35,261 nucleotides of DNA from Pseudomonadota bacterium (GCA_900299205.1 OMIW01000100.1:1-35261); one strand, 5' to 3'. Positions 15,776-24,859 are shown, counted from the first letter of the stretch. Notes: a model not told the origin generated them from the sequence alone. Program-made: numbers and translations.

Positions 15776-17101
15776 ATGTCCTCACAACCATCCTCTGGGG
15801 ATCTCCATGACCTCCGCCGTCATATCGACGAGATTGACCGAGCAATTCTCCGTCTCATCGGAGAACGCCGAAACTGCTCATTCCAGATCGGTGAGGCGAA
15901 GAAAACTGGTGGCGTTCCCGCCCTGCGCGATGCGGCGAGAGAGTTCGAAATACTGACTAGGCTCAGTCACGAGGGACTTGAGCGTGGCATTCCTCCAACT
16001 CTTACTCAATCCGTATTTGGGGCCTTAATATCGGACTCCCTCGCACGTCAGGAGCAAGATATTCTTCGCTCGTCGGAGACGATCGGACGAAACACACCAA
16101 AGCGAACGGGGTTCCTGACTCGCGATGGGCTCTGGGGTGAACAGGCTGCTGCTCAATGCGCTTCATTTCATGAAAAGACCCTGTCAAATAACGTAACCCA
16201 ACAACCTGTCAGCAACTCGCAGTCGATCCTCCAGTGGGCTTCCCTCGCTGAAGCAACCCAGGCCCTTCACAAAGGCAATGCCGAGCTATTGGTTCTCCCG
16301 ATTGAACACTCCAACCTCGGAACCCTTCGCGAGTCGATGATAGCGATAATTGACGCTGGTCTGCGAGTTGTGCGTGAGGTTCGGGTGCCTGTTGCGCTCG
16401 CACTCATGGCACCAACTGGAGTGACCCTCAATCAAATTCGTCGGCTTTACGGATCAGAACTCGCCTTTCGCCTATGCAGCTCACTTCTCGAAACATTGGG
16501 CTCAGTCTCGCAGGAGATCGCATCATTTGTGGGAGAAGAGAGGATTCGCCCTCTCCAAGGCGAAGACGAGATAAGCTCAAACGACTGGGCAATCGTGGCT
16601 CCTGAGCACCTCGCAATCACCTCAGGGCTCACGGTAATCGCACCATCAGTATCGGACTTTCCTCAGACAACGCTCCGATTCTTCGCGTGTGCCCTCACAC
16701 CAGAACCGATCACTAATCAGCTTTCGTATGCGACGAGTCTCCTCGCGGGATCGCAGCAGGCGAGTGGCTCGCTCTCCTCCATTCTTGATATCTTCCGTAG
16801 GCGGAATATCGTGCTCACCAAACTTGAATCCCTCGGAACCCTCAGGGGTGAGGTAGTGTATCAGAGGATGTCATCGGCAGGTTCCCTTAATCCGTCGATA
16901 AAATCGCAAGCCCTGAGAGGGTATTCCGAGGGTCCACACGACGAGTTCTTTTACATCGAGTGCCTGGGAGCTGAGACGCTATCTCCCCTCTCGGAGGCGC
17001 TGTCCGAGCTGTCGGCAATCGGCGCCCTCGTTGAGATTCTCGGGTCATATCCCAAGATGAGCCAACCTCCTCAGCCAGGAGTCGTTTGGGAGAAGCAGTA
17101 G
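15776..17101 (+). CDS. Chorismate mutase with degenerate prephenate dehydratase and ACT domains (PheA-like)
   Basis: 441 aa with the layout of the bifunctional P-protein. Residues 8-98 are an AroQ-type chorismate mutase that retains every catalytic position of the E. coli enzyme by eye: Arg14, Arg31, Lys42, Asp52, Arg55, Glu56, Ser88, Gln92. Residues about 110-305 correspond to prephenate dehydratase, and about 315-430 to an ACT domain. The dehydratase motifs are eroded. GSYSH has become GLWGE, PIENT reads PIEHS (His178), the Gln before Cys is Leu233, and the catalytic TRF reads LRF (Leu300). The ACT ESRP motif reads ESLG. The protein should therefore make prephenate but probably not phenylpyruvate, and probably lacks normal Phe feedback. 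It converges with the HAD phosphatase gene, 5 nt between stops. Confidence 0.8.
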   Translation: MSSQPSSGDLHDLRRHIDEIDRAILRLIGERRNCSFQIGEAKKTGGVPALRDAAREFEILTRLSHEGLERGIPPTLTQSVFGALISDSLARQEQDILRSSETIGRNTPKRTGFLTRDGLWGEQAAAQCASFHEKTLSNNVTQQPVSNSQSILQWASLAEATQALHKGNAELLVLPIEHSNLGTLRESMIAIIDAGLRVVREVRVPVALALMAPTGVTLNQIRRLYGSELAFRLCSSLLETLGSVSQEIASFVGEERIRPLQGEDEISSNDWAIVAPEHLAITSGLTVIAPSVSDFPQTTLRFFACALTPEPITNQLSYATSLLAGSQQASGSLSSILDIFRRRNIVLTKLESLGTLRGEVVYQRMSSAGSLNPSIKSQALRGYSEGPHDEFFYIECLGAETLSPLSEALSELSAIGALVEILGSYPKMSQPPQPGVVWEKQ

Positions 17102-17106
17102 AACGG

Positions 17107-18531
17107 CTAGTCACCTAGCGGTAAAATGTGTGAATTTTCGTCGTAACCAGCCCGAAGCCGCTCGCACCACAACTGTCCGTGTTGATTGGAGAGAATAACC
17201 ACCCTTTCCTGTGGCCATAGCTTTTTCACTCCTGCCGCTACTTCTTGTTGTTCGAAACCTGGCTGGATCAGGAATTTTCCTTTCGGATTCAGGAGGCCCG
17301 GAGCCTGTCGACGGACATTTTCATCAAAATCATTCAGAAAGAATACATCATTCGAACCATCCCCTCCAAAGGAGATTGTGGCTTTGACATCAAGGGGTAT
17401 TCCGAACGCTCTTTCCAGATCACAATTAAGAGCGCGAAGGGCGATTTCTTTTGAAATAGAGCCGATATCATAAGAAAATTGGATTACGTGCTCTCCGATA
17501 CCAAAACTCTGTTGAAAGCCAGGAAAGCTTGCAATCCCCGTTACCCCCTTCCCTTGGAGGCATTCTTTAAATTCGCGATCAATCTCGGTGATGATGGTCC
17601 TTGCCTGTTCGATTTCAGCGGGAAGGGTGATGTAAAAATGTATTCGTCCGTTGCGCTCCGCCCCCTCTAGGGGAGTATAGCGCTGAACCATAATCGGGGG
17701 GACTTCTGCAATCGCATCGTCAATCCTTTTGGTGGAGATGCTCCTCTCATTAAACTCAATGACAGCTTCCGGTTTGGTCGACCATCCCTTCGCGAGGTGC
17801 GAATTTATGATGTTCTCGGCAATTCTTACGAAATCATCATGCAGTTGCTGCCAGTTACCCCCTCTTTCCCTCCTTACCCGTTCAACCTCGCGTTGATATC
17901 GCATTACCTGTTCATATCTATCGCCTACGAGGACACGCGCTTCACTTCCCCCATTCGTTATCATGAGGGGCGTCATGAATAGCTCGCCACTCGCGATTCG
18001 ATTTTCAATACTGTGGCGTGGGTCACCTCCGGTAAAGGAGCTTCCGGTAACCGTGACTATGGCGACCCCCTTTTGCGCCATCTCGATGAGGAATAGGGCG
18101 CGATCAAGTGCAGCATGGGGGCTGCATCTTTTGAAATTTGTTTGTGTATCGTCCAGATCAAGAAAGACCACGCCCTTTATGGTCCGGTGTCGGTAGTAGG
18201 CTGGGCTCGCAAGGCAGGAATGAAGGCCCAATTCGGAAAAAGATTGATAAGACCACCCATCCTGTGGCCCGGGATGAAAAGGATCGACCGTGGATCCAAA
18301 AATCTGCCGAAAAAGCTCCGTCCCCTCCTCGCTCCCTCGCCTCAGTGACGCTACGAGCTCGGTTAGGCGACTAATATTCCCAATATCCTGAAAGGAAATC
18401 TGAGTAGGGCTCGGAACACTCGATGGTTCAAGTGTCGGTTCTGCCCTGATTTTCTCCATAGAATCGGCGATAAAACGACACAGGGGAGAGAATTGCGATG
18501 AGGTATCACTCTGTCGTTGGATTTGGATCAT
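17107..18531 (-). CDS. HAD-superfamily phosphatase with large N-terminal extension
   Basis: 474 aa. The HAD core carries motif I FLDLDDTQT (DxDxT with nucleophile Asp125 and Asp127), motif II VTVTGSS (about residue 162) and motif IV GGDGSNDVFFL (about residue 410). This is a Cof/sucrose-phosphatase-like order with a C2-type cap between motifs II and IV. The first 110 residues are an extra region without recognised motifs. The substrate is unknown. It is 83 nt downstream of creC on the same strand and may be the last gene of the cre operon, although it has no known link to CreBC. No strong ribosome binding site precedes ATG 18531. Confidence 0.72.
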   Translation of the reverse strand: MIQIQRQSDTSSQFSPLCRFIADSMEKIRAEPTLEPSSVPSPTQISFQDIGNISRLTELVASLRRGSEEGTELFRQIFGSTVDPFHPGPQDGWSYQSFSELGLHSCLASPAYYRHRTIKGVVFLDLDDTQTNFKRCSPHAALDRALFLIEMAQKGVAIVTVTGSSFTGGDPRHSIENRIASGELFMTPLMITNGGSEARVLVGDRYEQVMRYQREVERVRRERGGNWQQLHDDFVRIAENIINSHLAKGWSTKPEAVIEFNERSISTKRIDDAIAEVPPIMVQRYTPLEGAERNGRIHFYITLPAEIEQARTIITEIDREFKECLQGKGVTGIASFPGFQQSFGIGEHVIQFSYDIGSISKEIALRALNCDLERAFGIPLDVKATISFGGDGSNDVFFLNDFDENVRRQAPGLLNPKGKFLIQPGFEQQEVAAGVKKLWPQERVVILSNQHGQLWCERLRAGYDENSHILPLGD

Positions 18532-18614
18532 AGAATAGTTTTATCCGCATGCCTACTCAGTATCATCAGCTATCGAAAAGTGCCGACGTCAACTTTCGAA
18601 GGACATTACTACCA

Positions 18615-20102
18615 TCAACTCCTCCTTGCTTTGCAATCCGAAGATTCACTCCTGAACGATAAACTAACAAAGAAGCCTCCCCCCGAGAGATTCTTTGCAA
18701 CAATCCATCCCCCCATAATCGACATCGCTTCTTGAGTTATGGCCAGTCCCAACCCAGTACTTCTGAGGCCGGTTGTCGGTCGGGGGAGCGAGAAGAATTG
18801 GTCAAATATTCGAGTGAGAGCCCATTCGGGCACTCCGGGACCATGATCTCTAATGTGAACCTCAACATAAGGAGGGATGACCGTACTTTCCACATCCGCC
18901 CCTCCGACACCTCGCCGAACCGCTATCTCAACCTGTGACCCATTAGGCGAAAAGCTGATGGCATTACGCACCACATTGGTGAGCGACTCGCGGGCGAGAA
19001 ACGGTGACCCCAACAGTCTTTCATCGGGGTTGAGTATATTCACCTCCAGCGAAACATTTTTTAACGCCGCCTCGCTCCGCACTCGCTCGGAAACCTCCTC
19101 TAGGATAGATCCGAGCCGAAAGCTCTCAACCTCCGGACCACCCCCATGGGCGGCTAGCGAGTTGAGCGTCATGAGATTATCGACCAAACCGATGATTCGA
19201 CCCGTATCCTGTTCCATATTTGCCAGAAACTTCTCCCGCACCGATGAATCAACGGTTGCTTGGACAACCTCAAGGGCACCCCGGATAGCCGTAACAGGGG
19301 ATTTGATCTCATGCGAGATGGCCCGAATGTAACGAGTCGTTTTCTGCGTCCCATCTACCGCTCGGCGCATCTCCTCGATCGCCTGGAGCAACTCCCTAAG
19401 TTCGCCGGGGGGCATGGCGGGCAGCGCGATGGGATTACCATCCCGCACTGACCGTACATACCGAGATAGTTTTCGTAGTGGCTCAGTAAGCACCAGGAGA
19501 GCGATAAACCCAAGACACGCCGCAGCAAGAAAAATGACCGTACCCAGCAATACGACTTGGCGCCGGGCATCGGCGACAAGACGATTTGAGGCACAGGTGG
19601 GCTTCGCCGCTGAGATCACACCAGAAACCGCCCCTCGATGATAAAGTGGCAGCGACACATACATCGTCCCACACGGCTCGCCCGGATTAGTCGTCGTGCG
19701 AGCACCATAGCCACCACGAAGCGCATAATGCACATCTCGCCACTGGTCATAGGCTGCGCCTACGAGATGTTTACCTCCAGAGTCAAACAGAAGTGTCCCC
19801 TTTTTATCGTAAATGAGGAGAGATGTATCAATAGACGTTTTCTTCAGATCGTATATTGTCGCCGATATCCTCTCGCGGTGAGCAGCGGTCATCTCATCAA
19901 GGAGTGAGCCATCAAGCGAATCACCCCGCCACATATTCTCTCCAAGCATTGTTCGAACAGTGACAACGAAATCAACAAGCACCTCTTCACTTGCCTCTCG
20001 AGAGCGACGTTTTAACTGATTCACCTCGCCTCGAATAACAAGAGCTGCTGTACCGATACACAGAACTCCGAGAACTATGGTAAGCCGAAGGAGTGTCGTC
20101 AT
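18615..20102 (-). CDS. creC: Sensor histidine kinase CreC
   Basis: 495 aa membrane sensor kinase. Transmembrane helix 1 is about 4-24, a periplasmic sensor covers 25-180, and helix 2 is about 183-206, followed by a HAMP linker. The phosphoacceptor is His264 in AISHEIKSPVTAIRG. The ATPase domain shows NVVRNAISFSPNG (N box), DHGPGVP (G1), FDQFFSLPR and STGLGLAIT (G2). The sensor block (KGTLLFDSG, YALRGGYGARTT, YVSLPLYHRG) and the FFSLPR motif match CreC specifically. In E. coli CreC responds to carbon-source and envelope signals and phosphorylates CreB. The gene follows creB with a 160-nt gap. The start is ATG 20102. Confidence 0.85.
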   Translation of the reverse strand: MTTLLRLTIVLGVLCIGTAALVIRGEVNQLKRRSREASEEVLVDFVVTVRTMLGENMWRGDSLDGSLLDEMTAAHRERISATIYDLKKTSIDTSLLIYDKKGTLLFDSGGKHLVGAAYDQWRDVHYALRGGYGARTTTNPGEPCGTMYVSLPLYHRGAVSGVISAAKPTCASNRLVADARRQVVLLGTVIFLAAACLGFIALLVLTEPLRKLSRYVRSVRDGNPIALPAMPPGELRELLQAIEEMRRAVDGTQKTTRYIRAISHEIKSPVTAIRGALEVVQATVDSSVREKFLANMEQDTGRIIGLVDNLMTLNSLAAHGGGPEVESFRLGSILEEVSERVRSEAALKNVSLEVNILNPDERLLGSPFLARESLTNVVRNAISFSPNGSQVEIAVRRGVGGADVESTVIPPYVEVHIRDHGPGVPEWALTRIFDQFFSLPRPTTGLRSTGLGLAITQEAMSIMGGWIVAKNLSGGGFFVSLSFRSESSDCKARRS

Positions 20103-20262
20103 GAAGAGATCGCGGAGTCAGGAGACAGTTTCAGATCGTCAGATCTCTGATCGGGCCGGAATATGGAGAAAAATAACTTCCTATCCCGCACTTTGATAGT
20201 CTGACTGCAATTTCGGGAAAACTCTCAAAATGGTCTCGACGGCACGATTATCCACCACTGTC

Positions 20263-20982
20263 CTAAACGTCCTCTCGCAGGGAGTACCCGAACCCCCGAT
20301 GGGTCATTATTAGATCGCGTGTTGGATCGATTAGTTTCAACTTGGCCCGAATGGTTTTAATGTGGGTATCCACCGTACGTTCGAGACTCATATCGGGTGA
20401 TTCCCAGACGATCGACATGAGCTGTTCGCGACTAAAAACCCATCCCGGCCGCTCCATTAATGTTGCCAGTAGTTTAAACTCATACCGCGTTAGTGTCAGG
20501 GGCGTACCAAGATACACGATTCGAGCTCGTGCGATATCCACAACAAGGTCACTCCGAGAGCCCTTTCGCCTCAACTGATTCTCCTCTGAAGGCCCGTTCA
20601 ACGACTTTATTCCCGACCCTTGACTTCGACGAAGAATCGCACGCATGCGACTTACCACCTCCCTCCCACTAAAAGGTTTTGTGACATAATCATCCCCTCC
20701 CAACTCAAGCCCAAGGATCCGGTCGATCTCCTCTGAGCGCGCGGTCAGGAAGAGGATGGGAACACCTGAGGTGAGCCGAATTTCCCTGCATATTTCAAAC
20801 CCCGACCTATCCGGCAGACCTACATCAAGGATGATGAAGTCGAAACTTTGCTCGCTTACCGCGCGGATGGCTGATTCTCCATCGGGAGCGTGGAAGCACC
20901 CGAATCCCTCTGACTCAAGATTGAATACCAGCGATTCGGCTATGGTCACTTCGTCTTCAACAATAAGGACTCGAGCGCTCAT
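20263..20982 (-). CDS. creB: Response regulator CreB (OmpR family)
   Basis: 239 aa. The receiver domain has the acidic pair in VLIVEDE, phosphoacceptor Asp53 in FIILDVGLPDRSGFE, then LFLTARSEEIDRILGLELG and KPFS with the conserved Lys. The C-terminal winged helix has LTRYEFKLLATLMERPG and RTVDTHIKTIRAKL, ending in THRGFGYSLR. Wording such as LTARSEE-(I/V)-DR and THRG-x-GYSLR is that of CreB. The start at ATG 20982 follows AGAGGA; a longer frame from 21012 was rejected. It sits 38 nt after creD and upstream of creC. It probably binds the 11-bp-spaced repeats described upstream of creD. Confidence 0.88.
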   Translation of the reverse strand: MSARVLIVEDEVTIAESLVFNLESEGFGCFHAPDGESAIRAVSEQSFDFIILDVGLPDRSGFEICREIRLTSGVPILFLTARSEEIDRILGLELGGDDYVTKPFSGREVVSRMRAILRRSQGSGIKSLNGPSEENQLRRKGSRSDLVVDIARARIVYLGTPLTLTRYEFKLLATLMERPGWVFSREQLMSIVWESPDMSLERTVDTHIKTIRAKLKLIDPTRDLIMTHRGFGYSLREDV

Positions 20983-21020
20983 AGTTATTCCTCTACCGAA
21001 AAAAGGCATCACGATCGATC

Positions 21021-22373
21021 CTATTGCCTCAGGCTATACCAATCGACCTTTCGCGTCACGAACATGATCGCCCCAAGCCCGACGGAAAGCCCTATCGACC
21101 CAAGAAGCAATGAACCGTCCTGCTCGCGGAGAATGGTATATAGAAATCCATAGGTTACGGTCAACAACGCTCCGACCGTCGCACCATGTCGCCAGCCTCC
21201 TAAAACGGCTGCCGAGTAGCCCGCGACGAGTAAAACGGTGATGGTAGAGGCGATAAGGTATGCCGCGGCGAGTCCGATATGCTCTCCGAAAGTGAGAGTT
21301 AGCAGGTAAAACAGGGACAACGCAGCGCCCACGAGTAGATACTGAAACGGATGGAGCCGGATCTTTGTGACGAATTCAAAAAGAAGGAAGGTGCCAAAGA
21401 TTAGAAGGACTACAAGCTCTCGATATTTAATTGCCCGCTCGACTGAATGATGAGCTGAGATGCCATCAAGTAGATTGATTCCTATGGGGTTTCGGTTTTG
21501 CGCGAAATAATGGTGCTGGCTTTCGCATTCCGGAAAGCATACCAGTTGCGTCGAGAATTTCTCCCCATGCCATCGTGCGCTACTTCCATCTGAATTGACT
21601 GATCGCTCCTCAGCGAGAAGCGATCCAGAAAAACTCGGATTTTCAGTATTTGCGGATAATGAAACATCCCAGACATGACTCATCGGAGAGACGGAGAATG
21701 ACTTGGTACCGCGAACCTTGAAGATCGCCCGAAGAGAATGGATCCGCTGGGGACTGGTTATCACCTCATGCGGTACGGTAAATGCGAGGGAATTGTCAAA
21801 ATTTAGGGGCTTTAGCTCAAGCTCTTTCCCATCGAGGGTCATCTCTTCGATAGCACGAATCGAATTTCTGTCGGTAAATTTGATAACAACAAGTCCAGAA
21901 GGAGTATCGGGAATACGGGGGAGCGAAAGCATCTCCTCCGAGAGGGCAAGTTCACCAGAAATAGTCACGGTACTAACAAATGTTTGGAATGAGTATATGC
22001 CTCGATAAATCGTCTCGCTGGCTAAATCTGCCTTCAACTGAATTCTATCGAAAGGTTTGATGCGAAGTGGTCGCTTTCGAGTTTCGGTGGAGGGTGCGCT
22101 AGGAACCTCAGAAAACGCCCCATCCGATGCTTCTAATTGAATACTCGCCGATTCTTTCAACACGTCACCCTCTGGCACGATAAAAATGGGGCCCTCAATC
22201 AACTGCTCTCCCCCAGCCATCTCGGTGATTTTGACCTCAGCCTCTTCACGTCGAGACATCCGCTCACTGAGTAAACCCCAAACCTCAACTATCGCCATCT
22301 CGATAATAACCATCACAACTGCTAGAGAAATAGCTTTCACGAGCCAACTTCGTGCTCCTATCAGAACTTTCAT
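21021..22373 (-). CDS. creD: Inner membrane protein CreD
   Basis: 450 aa CreD family. One N-terminal transmembrane helix (about 12-32) is followed by a large periplasmic domain (40-300, with AIFKVRGTKSFSVSPMS and FSGSLLAEERSV) and six C-terminal helices. The diagnostic end is present: GFLYTILREQDGSLLLGSIG, then a final helix and TRKVDWYSL. In E. coli CreD is the strongest CreB target and affects envelope integrity and beta-lactam tolerance. Its mechanism is unknown. The start at ATG 22373 has GGGAGG 5 nt upstream. It is the first gene of creD-creB-creC here, whereas E. coli has creA-creB-creC-creD, so the order differs. Confidence 0.87.
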   Translation of the reverse strand: MKVLIGARSWLVKAISLAVVMVIIEMAIVEVWGLLSERMSRREEAEVKITEMAGGEQLIEGPIFIVPEGDVLKESASIQLEASDGAFSEVPSAPSTETRKRPLRIKPFDRIQLKADLASETIYRGIYSFQTFVSTVTISGELALSEEMLSLPRIPDTPSGLVVIKFTDRNSIRAIEEMTLDGKELELKPLNFDNSLAFTVPHEVITSPQRIHSLRAIFKVRGTKSFSVSPMSHVWDVSLSANTENPSFSGSLLAEERSVNSDGSSARWHGEKFSTQLVCFPECESQHHYFAQNRNPIGINLLDGISAHHSVERAIKYRELVVLLIFGTFLLFEFVTKIRLHPFQYLLVGAALSLFYLLTLTFGEHIGLAAAYLIASTITVLLVAGYSAAVLGGWRHGATVGALLTVTYGFLYTILREQDGSLLLGSIGLSVGLGAIMFVTRKVDWYSLRQ

Positions 22374-22421
22374 CCACACCTCCCTTTGAAAACGTTAGAT
22401 ACGATACTCTCGCTCATGAAT

Positions 22422-22459
22422 GTGAAGGGTTTATGAAGTGACGGCGAATTAGGGATGAA
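22422..22459 (-). promoter_or_regulatory. Probable CreB operator upstream of creD
   Basis: On the minus strand, reading toward creD, pentamers TTCAT, TTCGC, TTCAT and TTCAC lie at exactly 11-bp steps (plus-strand starts 22455, 22444, 22433, 22422). The E. coli CreB site is known as TTCAC-N6-TTCAC, the same period and sequence. The array ends 48 bp before the creD start codon, and a candidate -10 (TATCGT, plus-strand 22401-22406) follows. This is consistent with activation by a head-to-tail OmpR-family dimer. Confidence 0.65.
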
Positions 22460-22859
22460 TTCAGTTCCGGAGGGCCATTTTCGGAAAACAGTGATAAAGG
22501 ATCGACCACGCGAGAAGGGTGCCCTTCTCACATCAAGCCATTTTGATCCGCTGGCAAGGACCATCTGAAGAGCCACAATCCCACGAAGAAAGGACCGTCG
22601 AGGACCTTCGCTGATATAAAGGCCGTTTTGCGAGTTGAATTAGCGACGAGCCGGACAGAACGATGGAGACCAGGGGGCACAAGGGGCCTAATCCGATTAG
22701 GGATATCGATCTTCCTAACAATCATTTCCCTCTCCGCCTGCCACCCCCGGAGACGCCTCGGTTCCCTCGTCAGATTCTTTGGTTAAGGGCACCCCCTTTC
22801 ATATCCATATTGACTTTACGGCGATTTTTGCGATTCTCTTCGAAGCTGAAGGTTCACTT
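22460..22859. other. Intergenic stretch without a supported gene
   Basis: The 400 nt between the cre operator and the next plus-strand gene contain only short frames on both strands with no ribosome binding sites or recognisable domains. They presumably hold the plus-strand gene's promoter, which I could not locate. Confidence 0.5.
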
Positions 22860-23198
22860 ATGTTACAGCTTCAAAGCGCGCAGTTTGGGGCATCCCCCTC
22901 AAACTCGGTAATGGTGCGCCGCGAGGCCACCGGTTTTTTTATCGGTGTTGGCGAGACGCAGATGCATCCCGAGATCGGAGCTCGGTACCTCAGCATCCTC
23001 GCCAAATCGATGGAGGACTGGCGGTATCCCGGATTTCCCGTTCAGGTGTCCCTTTCTGATGATAAAAGAGCCCTCGGGATCAAGCGGGATTCTGTCGTCT
23101 TTCACGATGGCACCCCTTGCCGTGATTACCCTACTCGATTGGAAATTATCGCTGCCCTTCATCGAGCTGCTGAAGAGATCCGTTCTCAACGCCGGTAG
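22860..23198 (+). CDS. Hypothetical protein
   Basis: 112 aa, not recognised. The start at ATG 22860 has GAAGG about 8 nt upstream; the frame can be extended to TTG 22779, but that lacks support. It is predicted soluble with alternating strands and helices (ATGFFIGVGETQ, ARYLSILAKSMEDW, LEIIAALHRAAEEI). A rho-independent terminator oriented for this gene follows 18 nt after the stop, which favours this reading over a long overlapping frame on the other strand. It is divergent from creD. Confidence 0.55.
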   Translation: MLQLQSAQFGASPSNSVMVRREATGFFIGVGETQMHPEIGARYLSILAKSMEDWRYPGFPVQVSLSDDKRALGIKRDSVVFHDGTPCRDYPTRLEIIAALHRAAEEIRSQRR

Positions 23199-23621
23199 AG
23201 CAGGTTGGATTGATCGGGCTGCTTCCACTGAGAGGCAGCCCCTTTTCTCTTCTTGCTCCTCCGTCCTTGCTCGATGCTCTCCAATATCGTCTCTTTGAGC
23301 GCGGAAGGGTTTCCGTCGTCGACGAGAGGAGTGTCTCCACCAGCAGGGACCACAACTCATCGAGTGAACGGTCCACCCGCTCCCTACCCCAGGAATCCGT
23401 GCCATATACCAGGAGAGCGAAGGCTGAAAAATCATCCCTTGTCCTAATACAAGCAGAACAAGAGGCAGATCTGCCCGAACTTTTCTTCCATTCGCAACTA
23501 TCTTATCCACGACCAGCCCATAGTGAGTGCCGTGGGTATGCATGGTGAGCCCGACAATGACAGCGAAGATGGACATGAGCGCTATGTCGACCGGTTCGAG
23601 CGTTGACGATATCGTTCTCAT
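23186..23621 (-). pseudogene. Small membrane protein, probably frameshifted
   Basis: From ATG 23621 (GGGAG 5 nt upstream) the first 60 codons look coding and contain one transmembrane helix (VDIALMSIFAVIVGLTMH) and then LPLVLLVLG. Coding character then moves to a second frame near 23435 (DDFSAFALLVYGTDSWGRE) and to a third near 23355 (VVVPAGGDTPLVDDGNP), which ends at a TGA at 23186. The single frame from 23621 stays open to 22899 but becomes Arg/Cys/Trp-rich and crosses the plus-strand gene and its terminator. Either the gene carries two indels or the sequence does. The family is unknown. A 24-codon frame (about 23692-23618) ends on its start codon with an ATGA overlap. Confidence 0.35.
23216..23246 (+). 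terminator. Rho-independent terminator
   Basis: A 10-bp stem GGGCTGCTTC/GAGGCAGCCC with one G-U pair and a 6-nt loop (23226-23231) is followed by CTTTTCTCTTCTT. There is a T-tract only in the plus direction, so it ends the 22860-23198 transcript. Confidence 0.75.
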
Positions 23622-23752
23622 ATTGCTCCCGCTTTCGTTCCTTCAGTTGCGGTTGGCGGAGTAATACCACTCTCTTCAAAGTCTCGGTCCATTTTAAAAA
23701 AAACAAATTGCTCTGGTCACCGGTGTATCGAGACTGAGCTCGCTTGCAAGCT

Positions 23753-24859
23753 CTATCGCCTCACCTGTTGCCCATTCGTCGGCAAATTGGGGTCTGTAAC
23801 GAGAGTGGGCTCCTCTCCAGTGAGACGGGCTATCGCTTCCCGCGCGAGCTGTGGAGAACTTTTGCCGAAAATTGAAAGATGAGGCACCAAAAAAAATGCC
23901 TTGTCTTGACCTTCCGCAACACTGATGAGTGTTTCCCAGTCGGCGAAGTACCGGAGAGGAGTGATAGCAAGAGGAGCTCCGGCCGTGCGGTGCTCGGAGA
24001 TAACGTACCGTGTCACCGTCCTTGGCGCTTCCGCAACAACAATGAGCAAGCCCCCGACACAAAGGCCCGCAAGGAGGGAACGAGAAAAAAAACGTTCCCT
24101 AACATCCTGCCCTCTTATCATCAAGCGGCGCACAAGAGCGACCCCCAAAACACAGAAATTTGGCGGGGTTAAAAAGAAAAAACAAGAAAATAACCAGACC
24201 AGGTCTAAAAGTTCAATCCCAATGAGGTCCTCCATCGGAAGAAAAAAAGAGATGAGGAGCAAGAGACAAAAACCGCCTCCTACAGATACAGAGGGAAATA
24301 AGACGACAAGTGAGGCATAAACTATCAACAAAAGTGAAGAAAGAAACGAGTTTGCAGGGTGCAAGCCCCAAACGGCACCCAGGAAAACCACCCCATAGGC
24401 CGCACTCACCACGAGCGCAACTCCCTGCAAGAAGCCGACTACGGCTCGGACTCCTCCCCTGCTCCGCCTGACGGGGTTCGTGGCTCTTTTCACCAAGAGT
24501 CCACTTACCAACTTCAACAAAGGAGGAGCCGTGAGGATCGCACTCAGCGGCCTCATCCCCAGAAGAGCTGCAAGAGGCCGGATGTGCCCCTTTACGCGCC
24601 GGTGCGGAACCTCTGCGCGATCGCTCATCCTCAATCGTCTCCACCCAAAGAGAGTCGCGATAGCACTTATCGCAGGGGTCAGAACAAGGAGAACATGCAG
24701 CCGTGTGGGTACAAAGACGTCGCCCCCATCGATTCCTCGAGACAACAATACCCAACGAACAGGCACAATGATAAGTGCCACGCAGAGCAGTATCCTTGCC
24801 ACACCCGACAGAAACAGTAACATGCGCCTACTCGCTCTTAAGATAACACCCCTTTTCAT
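23753..24859 (-). CDS. Polytopic membrane protein with C-terminal soluble domain, unknown
   Basis: 368 aa from ATG 24859, which has GGAG 8 nt upstream. There are about seven or eight hydrophobic helices between residues 10 and 290. A cytoplasmic-looking basic loop follows helix 2, and a Phe-rich helix (LVWLFSCFFFLTPPNF) lies near residue 230. The last 80 residues are soluble: PLRYFADWETLISVAEGQDK, then ARLTGEEPTLVTDP. I do not recognise the family. Three perfect CreB-type repeats and a TATAAC box lie just upstream, so it is probably CreB-controlled. After the stop at 23753, coding-like sequence continues in another frame (EAIELASELSLDTPVTRAI) to 23694, so the true C-terminus may be longer and the stop the result of an indel. 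Confidence 0.6.
   Translation of the reverse strand: MKRGVILRASRRMLLFLSGVARILLCVALIIVPVRWVLLSRGIDGGDVFVPTRLHVLLVLTPAISAIATLFGWRRLRMSDRAEVPHRRVKGHIRPLAALLGMRPLSAILTAPPLLKLVSGLLVKRATNPVRRSRGGVRAVVGFLQGVALVVSAAYGVVFLGAVWGLHPANSFLSSLLLIVYASLVVLFPSVSVGGGFCLLLLISFFLPMEDLIGIELLDLVWLFSCFFFLTPPNFCVLGVALVRRLMIRGQDVRERFFSRSLLAGLCVGGLLIVVAEAPRTVTRYVISEHRTAGAPLAITPLRYFADWETLISVAEGQDKAFFLVPHLSIFGKSSPQLAREAIARLTGEEPTLVTDPNLPTNGQQVRR

Noticed and set aside
22899-23621. A 240-residue minus-strand frame as one intact gene
   Set aside because: Only the first 60 codons look coding. The rest becomes Arg/Cys/Trp-rich, runs through a plus-strand terminator and overlaps a better plus-strand gene.
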